The position numbers and the translations under genes are program-made. From Paractinoplanes bogorensis (lineage in GTDB: Bacteria; Actinomycetota; Actinomycetes; Mycobacteriales; Micromonosporaceae), in assembly GCF_018829635.1 (NCBI RefSeq), contig NZ_JAHKKG010000006.1, positions 558,001 to 622,000 of the forward strand: 64,000 nt of DNA, written 5' to 3'. Under the pieces are notes generated by a model. It was not told the DNA's origin, did no database searches, and saw nothing but the letters and a program-made list of their open reading frames with translations. Positions 22,961 through 31,369 of the stretch are shown in pieces (the first letter of the stretch is position 1; the number at the start of each line of letters is the position of its first letter).

Positions 22961-24519
22961 GGATCCCCTCCACCCTGCCCATCACGCTGGGCGAGCTGGC
23001 CCGCATCCAGCCGCTGTCCGGGGCCGAGACGCACCTGGCCGACCCGGCCCGCAAGGTCGAGCAGGTCGTGCTGGCCGAGAACTTCGACCGGCTGCGCCGC
23101 TGCACCCCGCACGTGCTGGTGGTGCTGCACAACGAGGCCGCCACCGGGGGCTGGTCGCTGGCCGCGGCCCTGCACCTGGCCTGGGAGCGCAACCTGTCGG
23201 CGGTGGTCGTCTCCCGCGACGTGGCCGAGAACTCCAGCGTCGCCCTGGCCGAGCGGCTGCACATGTCGCTGATCATCATCGACGAGGACACGGTCGACGT
23301 CGCCCTGCGGCTGGCCGGGCAGGTCAGCGCCCCGGCCGCGGCCCGCGCGCTGCGCCAGGCCCGGGTGGCCGAACTGCTGGCCGAGCAGACCGGCATCCGG
23401 GGCGTGCTCGGCGTGCTCAACCGTGAGCTCAACCAGGTGCCGGTGGCGCTGGTGATCGGTGGCGCGGTGATCGCCGGGCAGGCCGCGGCCCTGACCGAGC
23501 GGCCCTCCGTGCGCCAGATCGAGGTCGAGGTGCACGCGCCGGGGGAGCGGTCGGCCGCCCGCCTGGTGGCCGCGGTGCCGGTGCCCGGTCCGGCCGCGCT
23601 CGACCAGGTGGAGTCGCTGCTGCGCCTGGCCCGCCCGTCGTTGCAGGCCGCGTGGGCGCACAGCCGGCTCGACGCGGCCACTCGGGCCTCCCACGAGCAG
23701 GCCGCCTTCGGCTTGTTGCGCCGCTTGGCTTTGGAAACCCCGCCGGAATCCTCGGAGCTGCCCGAGGTCGAGGTGCCCAGCTGGGCCGGCGAGCTGGGCT
23801 GGCAGGTCGGCGAGGCCAATCGGGCGGTGTGGCTTGCTCCCGTACGCCCGTCCGGCGAACCCGCCCCCGAGATCACTTTTCTGATCCGGGCCTCCTGGCA
23901 GCGCGGCCACACCACGTGGCCGCTGGTCGCCGAGGGCGACGGCTGGATCTCCTGGCACAGCGGCACCGACCCGTCCGACGTGGCCGCGCTGCGCCGCGGG
24001 CTGGTCGCCTTCCGCGACTCGGCCGTGGCCCACCGGCTGGTGATCGGCGTGGGCCGGGCCCACCCCGGGGTCGGCGGGCTGATGCGCTCGGTGGCCGAGG
24101 CCCGGCTGGCGGCCCACGTGGCCCGCGAGGGCGGACCCGGGGCGGTGCAGTGGTTCGACCAGGTGGGCGCGAACGCGGCGCTGGCCTGGCTACCCACCAC
24201 CGAGATCGCCCAGGTGGCCGACCTGTGCCTGGAGGAGCTGATGGCCGCCCGCGACCGGGCCGCCCTGGTGCAGACGGTGCTGGCCGTGCTGGATGCGGGC
24301 GGGTCGCTCTCGCAGGCTTCGCAGCAGCTCGGGGTGCATCGCAATACTGTGCTGGCCCGGTTGGCGCGGGCCCGGCAGTTCGGGCTCACCTATGACGAGC
24401 CCGGGCAGCGGCTGGCCCTGCATGTTCTGTGTTACGCGCTTACTTCGCTGTGGGGCGCGGGCTCCGGCGCTAGCTCTAGCTCTGGTTCTGGCTCTGGCTC
24501 TGGCTCGTCAGCCGAGTGA
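22957..24519 (+). CDS. PucR family transcriptional regulator
   Basis: 520 residues. The N-terminal domain is of the purine-catabolism (PucR) type (ITLGELARIQPLSG onward); the C-terminal helix-turn-helix at about 445-480 contains GGSLSQASQQLGVHRNTVLARL, the HTH_30 signature. PucR proteins control purine, hydantoin-like and amino-acid catabolism. Terminal gene of the cluster 1 transport operon and its likely regulator. The protein ends in a low-complexity Ser/Gly tail encoded by a TCTGGC-type repeat, and its last 12 bases overlap the convergent tetR gene. Confidence 0.88.
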   Translation: MRIPSTLPITLGELARIQPLSGAETHLADPARKVEQVVLAENFDRLRRCTPHVLVVLHNEAATGGWSLAAALHLAWERNLSAVVVSRDVAENSSVALAERLHMSLIIIDEDTVDVALRLAGQVSAPAAARALRQARVAELLAEQTGIRGVLGVLNRELNQVPVALVIGGAVIAGQAAALTERPSVRQIEVEVHAPGERSAARLVAAVPVPGPAALDQVESLLRLARPSLQAAWAHSRLDAATRASHEQAAFGLLRRLALETPPESSELPEVEVPSWAGELGWQVGEANRAVWLAPVRPSGEPAPEITFLIRASWQRGHTTWPLVAEGDGWISWHSGTDPSDVAALRRGLVAFRDSAVAHRLVIGVGRAHPGVGGLMRSVAEARLAAHVAREGGPGAVQWFDQVGANAALAWLPTTEIAQVADLCLEELMAARDRAALVQTVLAVLDAGGSLSQASQQLGVHRNTVLARLARARQFGLTYDEPGQRLALHVLCYALTSLWGAGSGASSSSGSGSGSGSSAE

Positions 24520-25176
24520 GGCGCTGGCCGCCCGCAACTCTTCGAGGGCGCGCAACGTGTACGGCGCGAGTTCCTTCTCCGGCTGCTCGTTTTCCTTCTC
24601 CGGCTGCTCGTTGCCGGTGCGCTCGTTCTCGGATCGCTCGTTTTCCGACCGCTCGTTTTCCGACCGCTCGTTTTCGGACCACTCGGTGAAGCCGCGTTTG
24701 AAGGCCAGCACTCCCAGCTCGCCGGCCAGGGCCGCGGTCACGTCGGGCACGCCGCGCGTGACGAGCGCGGTTTTGATCGCGGCGGCGAGGCTCACCGTCT
24801 TCAACGCGTCCCGTTCCTGCAACTCGGTGCTGGCGGCCACGGCGGCCTTGATGCGCGGCCCGAGATCGCGGTTCACCGGTCCCATCGCGCCCGACACGTT
24901 GACCAGACCGGCGGCCACCATGTCGAGCGGGCTGGTGCCCTCGGGGGCCGCCGCGATGCCCTCGCTCAGCAGCCGGCTCAGCGTCTCCTGCCCGGCCACG
25001 AGCAGCTCGCGCTTGTCGGGGAAGTGCCGGAAGAACGTGCTCTTGGTGACCCCGGCCCGCTCGGCGATCTGCGCGACCGTGGTGGCGTCGTAGCCCTGCT
25101 CGGCGAACAGGTCGACGGCCGCGACGACGAGCCGCTCACGCGCTCCCGGTTCCCAACGAGCCATGCCGCCCATCAT
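24508..25176 (-). CDS. TetR family regulator with repeat-rich C-terminal tail
   Basis: 222 residues from an ATG at 25176; ATGs at 25173 and 25164 are alternatives. The N-terminal HTH is clear (TTVAQIAERAGVTKSTFFRHF). Near the C-terminus four SENER-type repeats (15-base DNA units at about 24640-24690) and two EQPEKE repeats form a charged, probably coiled or disordered insert. Divergent from the epimerase gene at 25248 with two operator-like palindromes between them, so it probably represses that gene and itself. Its 3' end overlaps pucR by 12 bases, tail to tail. Confidence 0.87.
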   Translation of the reverse strand: MMGGMARWEPGARERLVVAAVDLFAEQGYDATTVAQIAERAGVTKSTFFRHFPDKRELLVAGQETLSRLLSEGIAAAPEGTSPLDMVAAGLVNVSGAMGPVNRDLGPRIKAAVAASTELQERDALKTVSLAAAIKTALVTRGVPDVTAALAGELGVLAFKRGFTEWSENERSENERSENERSENERTGNEQPEKENEQPEKELAPYTLRALEELRAASASLG

Positions 25177-25178
25177 AG

Positions 25179-25230
25179 TGACGGGACTCTTGTCCCGTCA
25201 TCGTGGTAGCGTGACGGGACAAGAGTCCCA
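25179..25230. promoter_or_regulatory. Two TetR-type operators
   Basis: Site 1 (25179-25200) has perfect 9-base arms TGACGGGAC and GTCCCGTCA around TCTT. Site 2 (25212-25230) repeats TGACGGGAC, then AAGA and GTCCCA. They lie between the divergent tetR and epimerase genes. Shared TGACGGGAC half-sites indicate one regulator, most likely the adjacent TetR. Confidence 0.85.
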
Positions 25231-25247
25231 TCGCCTTAGGGGTTTTC

Positions 25248-26129
25248 ATGCGCGTCTTCATCACCGGCGGAACCGGCCTGATCGGGTCGGCCGTCACCGC
25301 CGAACTCCTCGCCCACGGCCACACCGTGCTCGCGCTCGCCCGCTCCGACACCTCCGCGGCCGCCGCCTCAGCCGGCGGCGCCGAGCCGATCCGCGGCGGG
25401 CTGGCCGACCTCGACGTGCTGCGCGCCGGGGCCGAACGGGCCGACGGCGTGATCCACCTGGCCTTCGCCAACGACTTCAGCGGCCCCGACGCCCTGGCCC
25501 GCGCCGTGAGCGAGGAGAACGCGGCCGTGGCGACGCTCGGGTCCGCACTCGTCGGCAGCGACCGCCCCTACGTCGTCGTCTCCGGCACGCCGTGGATCCC
25601 CGGCCGCGCCTCCACCGAGTCCGACCCGGTGCCGACCGACGGCCCGGTCGGCGGTCGCGGCCGCGCCGTCATGGGAGTGCTCGACCTGGCGTCGCGGGGC
25701 GTCCGCAGCTCGGCCGTTCGCATGCCCCGCACAGTCCACAACAACGGTGACGGCGGGTTCGCCGGCCTGCTGACCGGCATCGCCCGGCAGTCCGGAGTCT
25801 CCGGTTACGCGGGCGACGGCACCCAGCGCTGGCCGGCCGTGCACGCCCTCGACGCGGCGGTCCTGTTCCGGCTCGCCCTGGAGCAGGCGCCGGCCGGCAC
25901 CTCATGGCACGCGGTGGCCGACGAGGGCGACGCCGTACGCGACATCGCCGCCGTCATCGGCCGCCGGCTGGGCCTGCCGGTCGAGCCGGTGCCGGCGGAG
26001 ACGTACGGGCCGCTCGGTCCGATCTTCGCCGCCGACCAGCCCGCGTCGAGCGCATATACCCAGGAGACGCTGGGCTGGAAGCCGGTACACCCGTCCCTGC
26101 TCGACGACCTGGAGAACATCCAGCCTTGA
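25248..26129 (+). CDS. NAD(P)-dependent epimerase/dehydratase (extended SDR)
   Basis: 293 residues. Rossmann start MRVFITGGTGLIGSAV with the TGGxGxxG cofactor motif, and an atypical-SDR layout close to NmrA or nucleoside-diphosphate-sugar epimerases. The usual YxxxK motif is not obvious, which suggests an atypical or quinone-related reductase. Controlled probably by the TetR at 24508 through the double operator just upstream. The gene ends before the 47-bp repeat array. Confidence 0.85.
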   Translation: MRVFITGGTGLIGSAVTAELLAHGHTVLALARSDTSAAAASAGGAEPIRGGLADLDVLRAGAERADGVIHLAFANDFSGPDALARAVSEENAAVATLGSALVGSDRPYVVVSGTPWIPGRASTESDPVPTDGPVGGRGRAVMGVLDLASRGVRSSAVRMPRTVHNNGDGGFAGLLTGIARQSGVSGYAGDGTQRWPAVHALDAAVLFRLALEQAPAGTSWHAVADEGDAVRDIAAVIGRRLGLPVEPVPAETYGPLGPIFAADQPASSAYTQETLGWKPVHPSLLDDLENIQP

Positions 26130-26175
26130 TCGACCGCGTCGGGCGCTCGATCGTGTCCGGCGTTCGGCCGCGCCT

Positions 26176-26470
26176 GGATGTGAGTGCTCACTTACTGCGC
26201 TGGGATGAGTGGCCTCCGGATGTGAGTACTCACTTACTGTGTCGGCGCACGCCGGCTCAGCGCCGGATGTGAGTACTCACTTACTGTCTTGGCGCACGCC
26301 GGCTCAGCGCCGGATGTGAGTACTCACTTACTGTCTTGGCGCACGCCGGCTCAGCGCCGGATGTGAGTACTCACTTACTGTCTCGGCGCACGCCGGCTCA
26401 GCGCCGGATGTGAGCACTCACTTACTGTCTCGGCGCACGCCGGGCCAGCGCTAGATGTGAGTACTCACTG
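26176..26470. repeat. Seven-copy palindromic repeat, 47-bp period
   Basis: Copies begin at 26176, 26218, 26265, 26312, 26359, 26406 and 26453. From the second copy on, spacing is exactly 47 bases. Each has the core GGATGTGAGTACTCACTTAC, in which GTGAGTACTCAC is a perfect palindrome; three copies vary (one base in the palindrome of the first and sixth, upstream bases and the TTACTG tail in the seventh). Between cores is a second dyad (GGCGC ... GCGCC, with a central GCCGGC). The array lies in a 335-base gap between the 3' ends of two convergent genes, so it is not in a promoter position. Unit sequences are nearly identical, so it is not a CRISPR. Confidence 0.95.
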
Positions 26471-27463
26471 ACTAGTGTGAGCGATCTTCCGCGCCTCGTG
26501 CAGTAAGGCCGCCCGCACGGCCGACGCCGGTTCGGACAGGGCGCCGACGCGGGCGAGCACCATCGAGCGCCCCGTCCACCCCGGATCGTCGACCTCGACG
26601 CACACCACGCCCGCGGGCACGGCGGCCGCGGCCAGGCTGGGCACGGTGGTGACCCCGAGCCCGGCCGCCACGAAGCCGAGCCGCGCCGACCAGTCGCCCA
26701 GTTCGGCCACCACCCGTGGGTGCGGCAACGTCGGCCAGGCACCGAATTGGGGCTCACCGCGCGCGCCACGGCCGGCGATCCAGTCCTCATGCTCGAGTTC
26801 CGCCACCGGGACCGGCGCGGCCCGCACCCCAGACGAGGCCCGTACCTCGGACCCGGCCCGCACCCCGGACCCGGCCCGCACCCCGGCCGGAACACCGCCA
26901 CCGATCCCGGCCAGCCGATGCCGCGCACCGACCGCCACCAGCAGCGGCCCGCCCGGCATCTCCTCGACCTCGATCCCGGTCAGATCCCAGTCGGGCAGAC
27001 CCGACCCCGACCCCAGGATCGCCAGGTCGAGCCGCCCGTTCCGCAGCCGCCGGATCTGCACCGGAGTCGACGCCTCCCCGAAGTCGATCTCGACCGAGGG
27101 ATGTTCGGCGCGAACTCGAGCGATCGTCTGCGGAACGAGCCGGAGCGCCGTGGCCGGGAAGCCGCCCAGCGCAACCCGCCCACCCAACGGCGCCGCGAGC
27201 CCGTCGAGCTCGCGCCGTGCGGCGTCGAGCTGATCGAGGACGGTGGCCGCCCGCGCCGCCAGCCGGGTGGCGGCCTCGGTCGGTTCGACACCGCGCGGCC
27301 CGCGGCGGAACAGTTGCGTGCCGGCCGCCGCCTCGAGGGCCGCGATCTGCTTCGACAACGCCGACTGGGTGAACCCGAGCTGTTCCGACGCCGCGGTCAG
27401 CGAGCCCGTGTCCAGCACCGCCCGCAGCGCGCGCAGAAGTTGCGGGTGCACGTCCAAGCTCAT
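26465..27463 (-). CDS. LysR family regulator with internal repeat
   Basis: 332 residues from the ATG at 27463; an upstream in-frame start would add 10 residues of no family match. The N-terminal winged HTH contains GSLTAASEQLGFTQSALSKQI, typical LysR; the co-inducer domain follows. Within it, near residues 200-225, there is a GVRAGS-type hexapeptide repeat encoded by an 18-base minisatellite at about 26820-26890, an insertion not usual for the family. Divergent from the SDR gene at 27534 (70-base gap), its probable target. The 3' end abuts the 47-bp repeat array. Confidence 0.88.
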   Translation of the reverse strand: MSLDVHPQLLRALRAVLDTGSLTAASEQLGFTQSALSKQIAALEAAAGTQLFRRGPRGVEPTEAATRLAARAATVLDQLDAARRELDGLAAPLGGRVALGGFPATALRLVPQTIARVRAEHPSVEIDFGEASTPVQIRRLRNGRLDLAILGSGSGLPDWDLTGIEVEEMPGGPLLVAVGARHRLAGIGGGVPAGVRAGSGVRAGSEVRASSGVRAAPVPVAELEHEDWIAGRGARGEPQFGAWPTLPHPRVVAELGDWSARLGFVAAGLGVTTVPSLAAAAVPAGVVCVEVDDPGWTGRSMVLARVGALSEPASAVRAALLHEARKIAHTSQ

Positions 27464-27533
27464 CCGTACAGGAATACCTGACCTGACGATCATTCGCTAC
27501 CGGCATGGCTCGGACGCGCGCAGACTCGGCCGT

Positions 27534-28331
27534 ATGAAGATCTGGTTCATCACCGGCACATCCAGCGGCTTCGGCCGGCTCTGGGCCGAGGCCGCCCTCG
27601 AACGCGGCGATCGCGTGGTCGCCACCGCCCGCAAGCTCGAGTCGCTGCACGATCTCGTCGAGCGTTTCGGCGACGCCGTGCTGCCGCTCGAACTCGACGT
27701 CACCGACCGTGAGGGCGTCTTCGCGGCCGTCGGCCTGGCGGTGCAACGGTTCGGGCGCCTCGACGTCGTCGTCAACAACGCCGGTTACGGCCACTTCGGC
27801 ATGGTCGAGGAGGTGACCGAGCGCGAACTCCGGCAGCAACTGGAGACCAACTTCTTCGGCGCCGTGTGGGTGACCCAGGCCGTCCTCCCGGTGCTGCGTC
27901 GTCAGGGCGGCGGGCACATCCTGCAGGTCACGAGCGAGGGCGGCGTCCGCGCGTACGCGGGAATCGGCTCCTATCACGCCTCGAAGTGGGCTCTCGAGGG
28001 CCTGTCGGACGCCCTCGCGCAGGAGGTCGCCGGCTTCGGCATCCGGGTGACCTGCGTCGAGCCCGGCCCCTACGCGACCGACTGGCTTTCGCGGGGTTCG
28101 AGACAGAGCAAGACCCTTCCCGCGTACGAGGAAACCCGCGCGACAACCGCACCCGACTTCGAGATCGGCGATCCGGCTGCCACCAAGCCCGCGATTCTGG
28201 AATTGGTCGACGCCGAGGAGCCGCCGCGGCGCCTCATCCTGGGCCGCGTGTTCCCGCAGATCGAGCAGATCTACCAGGACCGCCTGCGCGAATGGCGCGA
28301 CTGGCAGCCGGTGTCGGTCGCCGCGTTCTAG
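27534..28331 (+). CDS. Classical short-chain dehydrogenase/reductase
   Basis: 265 residues. Cofactor motif TGTSSGFG at 8-15, NNAG near 83, and the active-site pattern Ser (LQVTSEGG) then YHASK. Ends with substrate-binding helices typical of 3-oxoacyl- or steroid-type SDRs. Substrate unknown. Divergent from the LysR gene at 26465, the usual arrangement for a LysR-controlled enzyme. Its stop overlaps the convergent second LysR gene by 4 bases. Confidence 0.9.
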   Translation: MKIWFITGTSSGFGRLWAEAALERGDRVVATARKLESLHDLVERFGDAVLPLELDVTDREGVFAAVGLAVQRFGRLDVVVNNAGYGHFGMVEEVTERELRQQLETNFFGAVWVTQAVLPVLRRQGGGHILQVTSEGGVRAYAGIGSYHASKWALEGLSDALAQEVAGFGIRVTCVEPGPYATDWLSRGSRQSKTLPAYEETRATTAPDFEIGDPAATKPAILELVDAEEPPRRLILGRVFPQIEQIYQDRLREWRDWQPVSVAAF

Positions 28332-29161
28332 AGCCCGGTCGCCGTCCGCACGAGGGCGGCGACGGCTCGGGAGCGGCTGTTCGCGGGCCAGGCGAGGACC
28401 GTGGTCACGTGGGGCGCGTCGGTCAGCGGGACGGCCTTGTGCGCGCTCCACAGCCACGACCGGGACGAGGCGCAGATGACGGCCATGGTGTGCCCGAGGG
28501 CGATCAGCTGGGCCAGCTGGGACAGGTCGTGGATCTCGGGACCGGGACCCGGCTCGTAGGTGCCGTCCTGGCGGGGCCAGCGCCCGACCGGCAGCCCGCC
28601 CAGGTCGGCCATGGTCAGCGACCCACGGGCGGCGAGGGGGTGCTCCGCGGGCAGGACGGCGACCTGCTGCTCGGTCAGCAGGTCTTCGGTGTCGAACCCG
28701 CCCAGCGCGTCGAACGGCCGCTGCATCAGGGCCACGTCGGCGCGGCCGTCGCGCAGCATCCGGGTCTGGTCGCCCATGCCGCACAGCACCACCTCGACCT
28801 CGCCGGGGTGGGCGTCGAGCAGTTTCTGCAGCAGGTTGTGGTTGGCGCCGGCCTTGGTGGCGAGCGTCAGGCGGTCGGGCCCGGTCGCGGCCCGGCGGGT
28901 GCGGCGGGTGGCCGCCTCGACGCCGTCGAGCAGCGTGCGGGCCTCGTCGAGCAGCACCCGGCCGGCGCCGGTGAGGGCGACGCCGCGCCGGTCGCGTTCC
29001 AGCAGGGTGACGCCGAGCCGCCGCTCGAGCTGCTGGATCGCCCGGGACAGGGGCGGCTGGGCCATGCCGAGCCGTTCCGCCGCCCGCCCGAAGTGCAGCT
29101 CCTCGGCGACCGTGACGAAGTAGCGCAGCTCGCGGGTCTCCACGCCCCCGACGATACTCAC
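28328..29161 (-). CDS. LysR family regulator
   Basis: 277 residues. The winged HTH at the N-terminus includes HFGRAAERLGMAQPPLSRAIQQLERRLG, a textbook LysR sequence; the C-terminal substrate domain follows. A start at the GTG seven codons in (giving VETRELRYFV) would fit the family equally well. Divergent from the SDR at 29227 with a 65-base gap, so that enzyme is the likely target. Confidence 0.9.
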   Translation of the reverse strand: MSIVGGVETRELRYFVTVAEELHFGRAAERLGMAQPPLSRAIQQLERRLGVTLLERDRRGVALTGAGRVLLDEARTLLDGVEAATRRTRRAATGPDRLTLATKAGANHNLLQKLLDAHPGEVEVVLCGMGDQTRMLRDGRADVALMQRPFDALGGFDTEDLLTEQQVAVLPAEHPLAARGSLTMADLGGLPVGRWPRQDGTYEPGPGPEIHDLSQLAQLIALGHTMAVICASSRSWLWSAHKAVPLTDAPHVTTVLAWPANSRSRAVAALVRTATGL

Positions 29162-29226
29162 CGGGTATCACCGCCGAACCGGATCGGTGTCACGCCTCAC
29201 CCGGCGGCCGGGCCACCATCGGCGGC

Positions 29227-29940
29227 ATGACTACTGCATTGGTGACCGGCGCGAACAAGGGACTCGGGTACGAGATCGCGGCCGGGCTGGGAGCACTGGG
29301 CTACCGGGTGGCGGTGGGCGCGCGCGACCGGGCCCGCGGGGAGGCGGCGGTGAAGTCGTTGCGGGCGGCCGGGGCCGACGCGTTCGCGCTCGAACTCGAC
29401 GTCACCGACGACCGGAGCGTGGCCGCGGCGGCGGCGACCCTCGACGGCCTGGACGTGCTCGTGAACAACGCCGGGATATCGGGGGAGTTCGGGCCGGGCT
29501 GGGAACAGGACCCGGCCACGCTCGACCTCGACGTGGTGCGCCGGGTCGTGGACACCAACGTCTACGGGGTGATCCGGGTGACCAACGCGATGCTGCCGTT
29601 GCTGCGGCGCTCGCCGTCGCCGCGCATCGTCAACGTGTCCAGCAGCGTGAGCTCGCTGACCTGGCAGTCCGACCCGGCGGTGGAGGTCGGTCCGATCATG
29701 GCCGCCTACGCGCCGGCCAAGTCCTATCTGAACGCCGTCACCGTGCACTACGCGCGGCAGCTGGCGGGCACCGGCATCCTGGTCAACCTGGCCTGCCCCG
29801 GACTGGTGGCGACCGATTTCACCGGTTCGGTCGGACGGCCGGCCGCGGAGGCCGCCGCCACCCCGATCCGGTTGGCGACCCTGCCCGATGGCGGGCCGAC
29901 CGGCACGTTCACCGACGACGACGGCGTCATCCCCTGGTGA
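29227..29940 (+). CDS. Short-chain dehydrogenase (carbonyl-reductase-like)
   Basis: 237 residues. TGANKGLG cofactor motif at 7-14, LDVLVNNAG near 75-83, catalytic Ser (IVNVSSSVSS) and Tyr/Lys (YAPAKS). The NKGLG form is typical of carbonyl-reductase-type SDRs using NADPH. Substrate unknown. Neighbours are LysR (divergent) and TetR (convergent, 14-base overlap). Confidence 0.9.
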   Translation: MTTALVTGANKGLGYEIAAGLGALGYRVAVGARDRARGEAAVKSLRAAGADAFALELDVTDDRSVAAAAATLDGLDVLVNNAGISGEFGPGWEQDPATLDLDVVRRVVDTNVYGVIRVTNAMLPLLRRSPSPRIVNVSSSVSSLTWQSDPAVEVGPIMAAYAPAKSYLNAVTVHYARQLAGTGILVNLACPGLVATDFTGSVGRPAAEAAATPIRLATLPDGGPTGTFTDDDGVIPW

Positions 29941-30568
29941 GCGTCGCCACCTCGTCGTCGAACAGCTGAGCGGGGTCGAACCCCATGCCGGCGAAGTGGC
30001 CGGCCAGTTCGAGCGACAGCACGCCGTGCACCCTGGTCCAGAAGGCCAGGGCCTGACGCAGGGCGGCGGCCGGTGCCGACCGGTCGTCCGCCCAGTGCCG
30101 GTGCTGGGCGAGATGAGCCTCGATCGGCCGTCCCGAGTTCGCGGCTCGGCGAGAGGCGGCGATCAGCACGGTCATGACCTCGTTCGAGATGGCCGTGGTG
30201 TCGGCCGGCGCGTGATATCCGGGCACGGGCGTGCCATAGATCAACAGATAACGCTGAGGATCTTCCAAGGCCCATTCCCGTACGGCGTGAGCGAGCCCGC
30301 CGAGATCCGCGCCGGACTGATGAGCGGCCCGTACGGTGTCGGCCAAGCTGCGGTAGGCGTCCCGGATCAGCGCCGTGATCAGCTCGTCGCGGCTCGCGTA
30401 GTAGCGGTAGAGCGCCGGCCCGCTCATGCCCATGCGCTTGGCGATGGCCTTGAGTGACAGGGCGGCCACGCCGTCGGCGGCGAGCTGTTCCCAGGCGTGC
30501 TGCTTGATCTCCGCCTGCACCTGCGCGCGGTAGCGCTCGCGGGGCCCGGTCGTCTCGGCTGTACTCAC
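29927..30568 (-). CDS. TetR family regulator
   Basis: 213 residues from a GTG at 30568. HTH: LSLKAIAKRMGMSGPALYRYYASRDELI. The C-terminal part contains a WTRVHGVLSLELAGHF stretch, matching the WHG-type TetR C-terminal domain. Shares a 106-base intergenic region with the divergent secreted SRPBCC gene at 30675, so that gene may be a target. The 3' end overlaps the SDR gene at 29227. Confidence 0.88.
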   Translation of the reverse strand: MSTAETTGPRERYRAQVQAEIKQHAWEQLAADGVAALSLKAIAKRMGMSGPALYRYYASRDELITALIRDAYRSLADTVRAAHQSGADLGGLAHAVREWALEDPQRYLLIYGTPVPGYHAPADTTAISNEVMTVLIAASRRAANSGRPIEAHLAQHRHWADDRSAPAAALRQALAFWTRVHGVLSLELAGHFAGMGFDPAQLFDDEVATLTRG

Positions 30569-30592
30569 CGTTACAGGCTATCACTTTACTTA

Positions 30593-30620
30593 TTGACGGT
30601 CACTCGTCCTCGGTTATAGG
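30593..30620 (+). promoter_or_regulatory. Sigma-70-type promoter of the SRPBCC gene
   Basis: TTGACG at 30593-30598 and TATAGG at 30615-30620 with a 16-base spacer, about 55 bases before the gene start. Lies in an AT-richer stretch and could also be contacted by the divergent TetR. Confidence 0.6.
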
Positions 30621-30674
30621 GTGTAACTCAAGCGAGCCGAGATAACTCGGCTGCTGCCGAGAGGGAGACCTGAC

Positions 30675-31283
30675 ATGTCTGGACTTGCTGTTCGCGCCGG
30701 TGTTTCCGCCGCCCTGATCGCCGCCACGGCCGTCGCCGGTATGGCCGCCCCGGCTTCCGCTTCGGCCGCTCCGGCTCCGGTTCGGTGCGCCGGTGAAGGC
30801 GTCGACCCGGCCGCGAAGATCCGCTACCGCACCGAGACCGTGATCAACGCCCCGCTGCACACCATCTGGAAGCTGCAGACCGACGTCGAGCGCTGGCCGT
30901 CCTGGCAGCAGGCGGTCCTCACCAACAAGCGCCTGGACCACGGCAAGCTGCGCCCCGGCTCGCAGTTCCGCTGGACCACGCCGGTCCCCGAGACGCCCAC
31001 CACGCCCGCCACGACGCTGGTCATCACGTCGACCGTCCAGCAGGTGAAGCAGGAGCGCTGCCTGCGCTGGACCGGCCCCGCGATCGGCGAGGGCCTGAGC
31101 ATCGACAACGGCACCCACGTCTGGACCTTCACCAGGGTGCGCGGCGGCGTCCTGGTCCGCACCGAGGAGACCTGGACCGGTGCCCAGGTCGAGGCCGACG
31201 TGCCCACCTCCACCGCCTACCTGGGAGCCGGCCTCGAGACGTGGCTGACCGAGCTCAAGACCAAGGCCGAAGCGTCCTGCTGA
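30675..31283 (+). CDS. Secreted SRPBCC (START-like) protein
   Basis: 202 residues. Ala-rich Sec signal peptide with an ASASA cleavage area near 31, then an SRPBCC fold (TVINAPLHTIWKLQTDVERWPSWQQAV is the classic polyketide-cyclase/START opening). Two cysteines at the ends of the mature part could form a disulfide. Exported lipid- or small-ligand-binding protein; ligand unknown. Followed after 86 bases by a small membrane protein, possibly the same transcript. Confidence 0.85.
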   Translation: MSGLAVRAGVSAALIAATAVAGMAAPASASAAPAPVRCAGEGVDPAAKIRYRTETVINAPLHTIWKLQTDVERWPSWQQAVLTNKRLDHGKLRPGSQFRWTTPVPETPTTPATTLVITSTVQQVKQERCLRWTGPAIGEGLSIDNGTHVWTFTRVRGGVLVRTEETWTGAQVEADVPTSTAYLGAGLETWLTELKTKAEASC

Positions 31284-31369
31284 CCCCCTTCCACCTTCCG
31301 CCCGGCCCTTGTCCTCGCCTCAGCGACCGCACCTCACCCCGCCTGCCACGATTCGACCAAGGAGAAGTC

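Noticed and set aside
26176..26470. CRISPR-like array
   Set aside because: The segments between the palindromes are nearly identical, so there are no unique spacers, and no cas genes are present.
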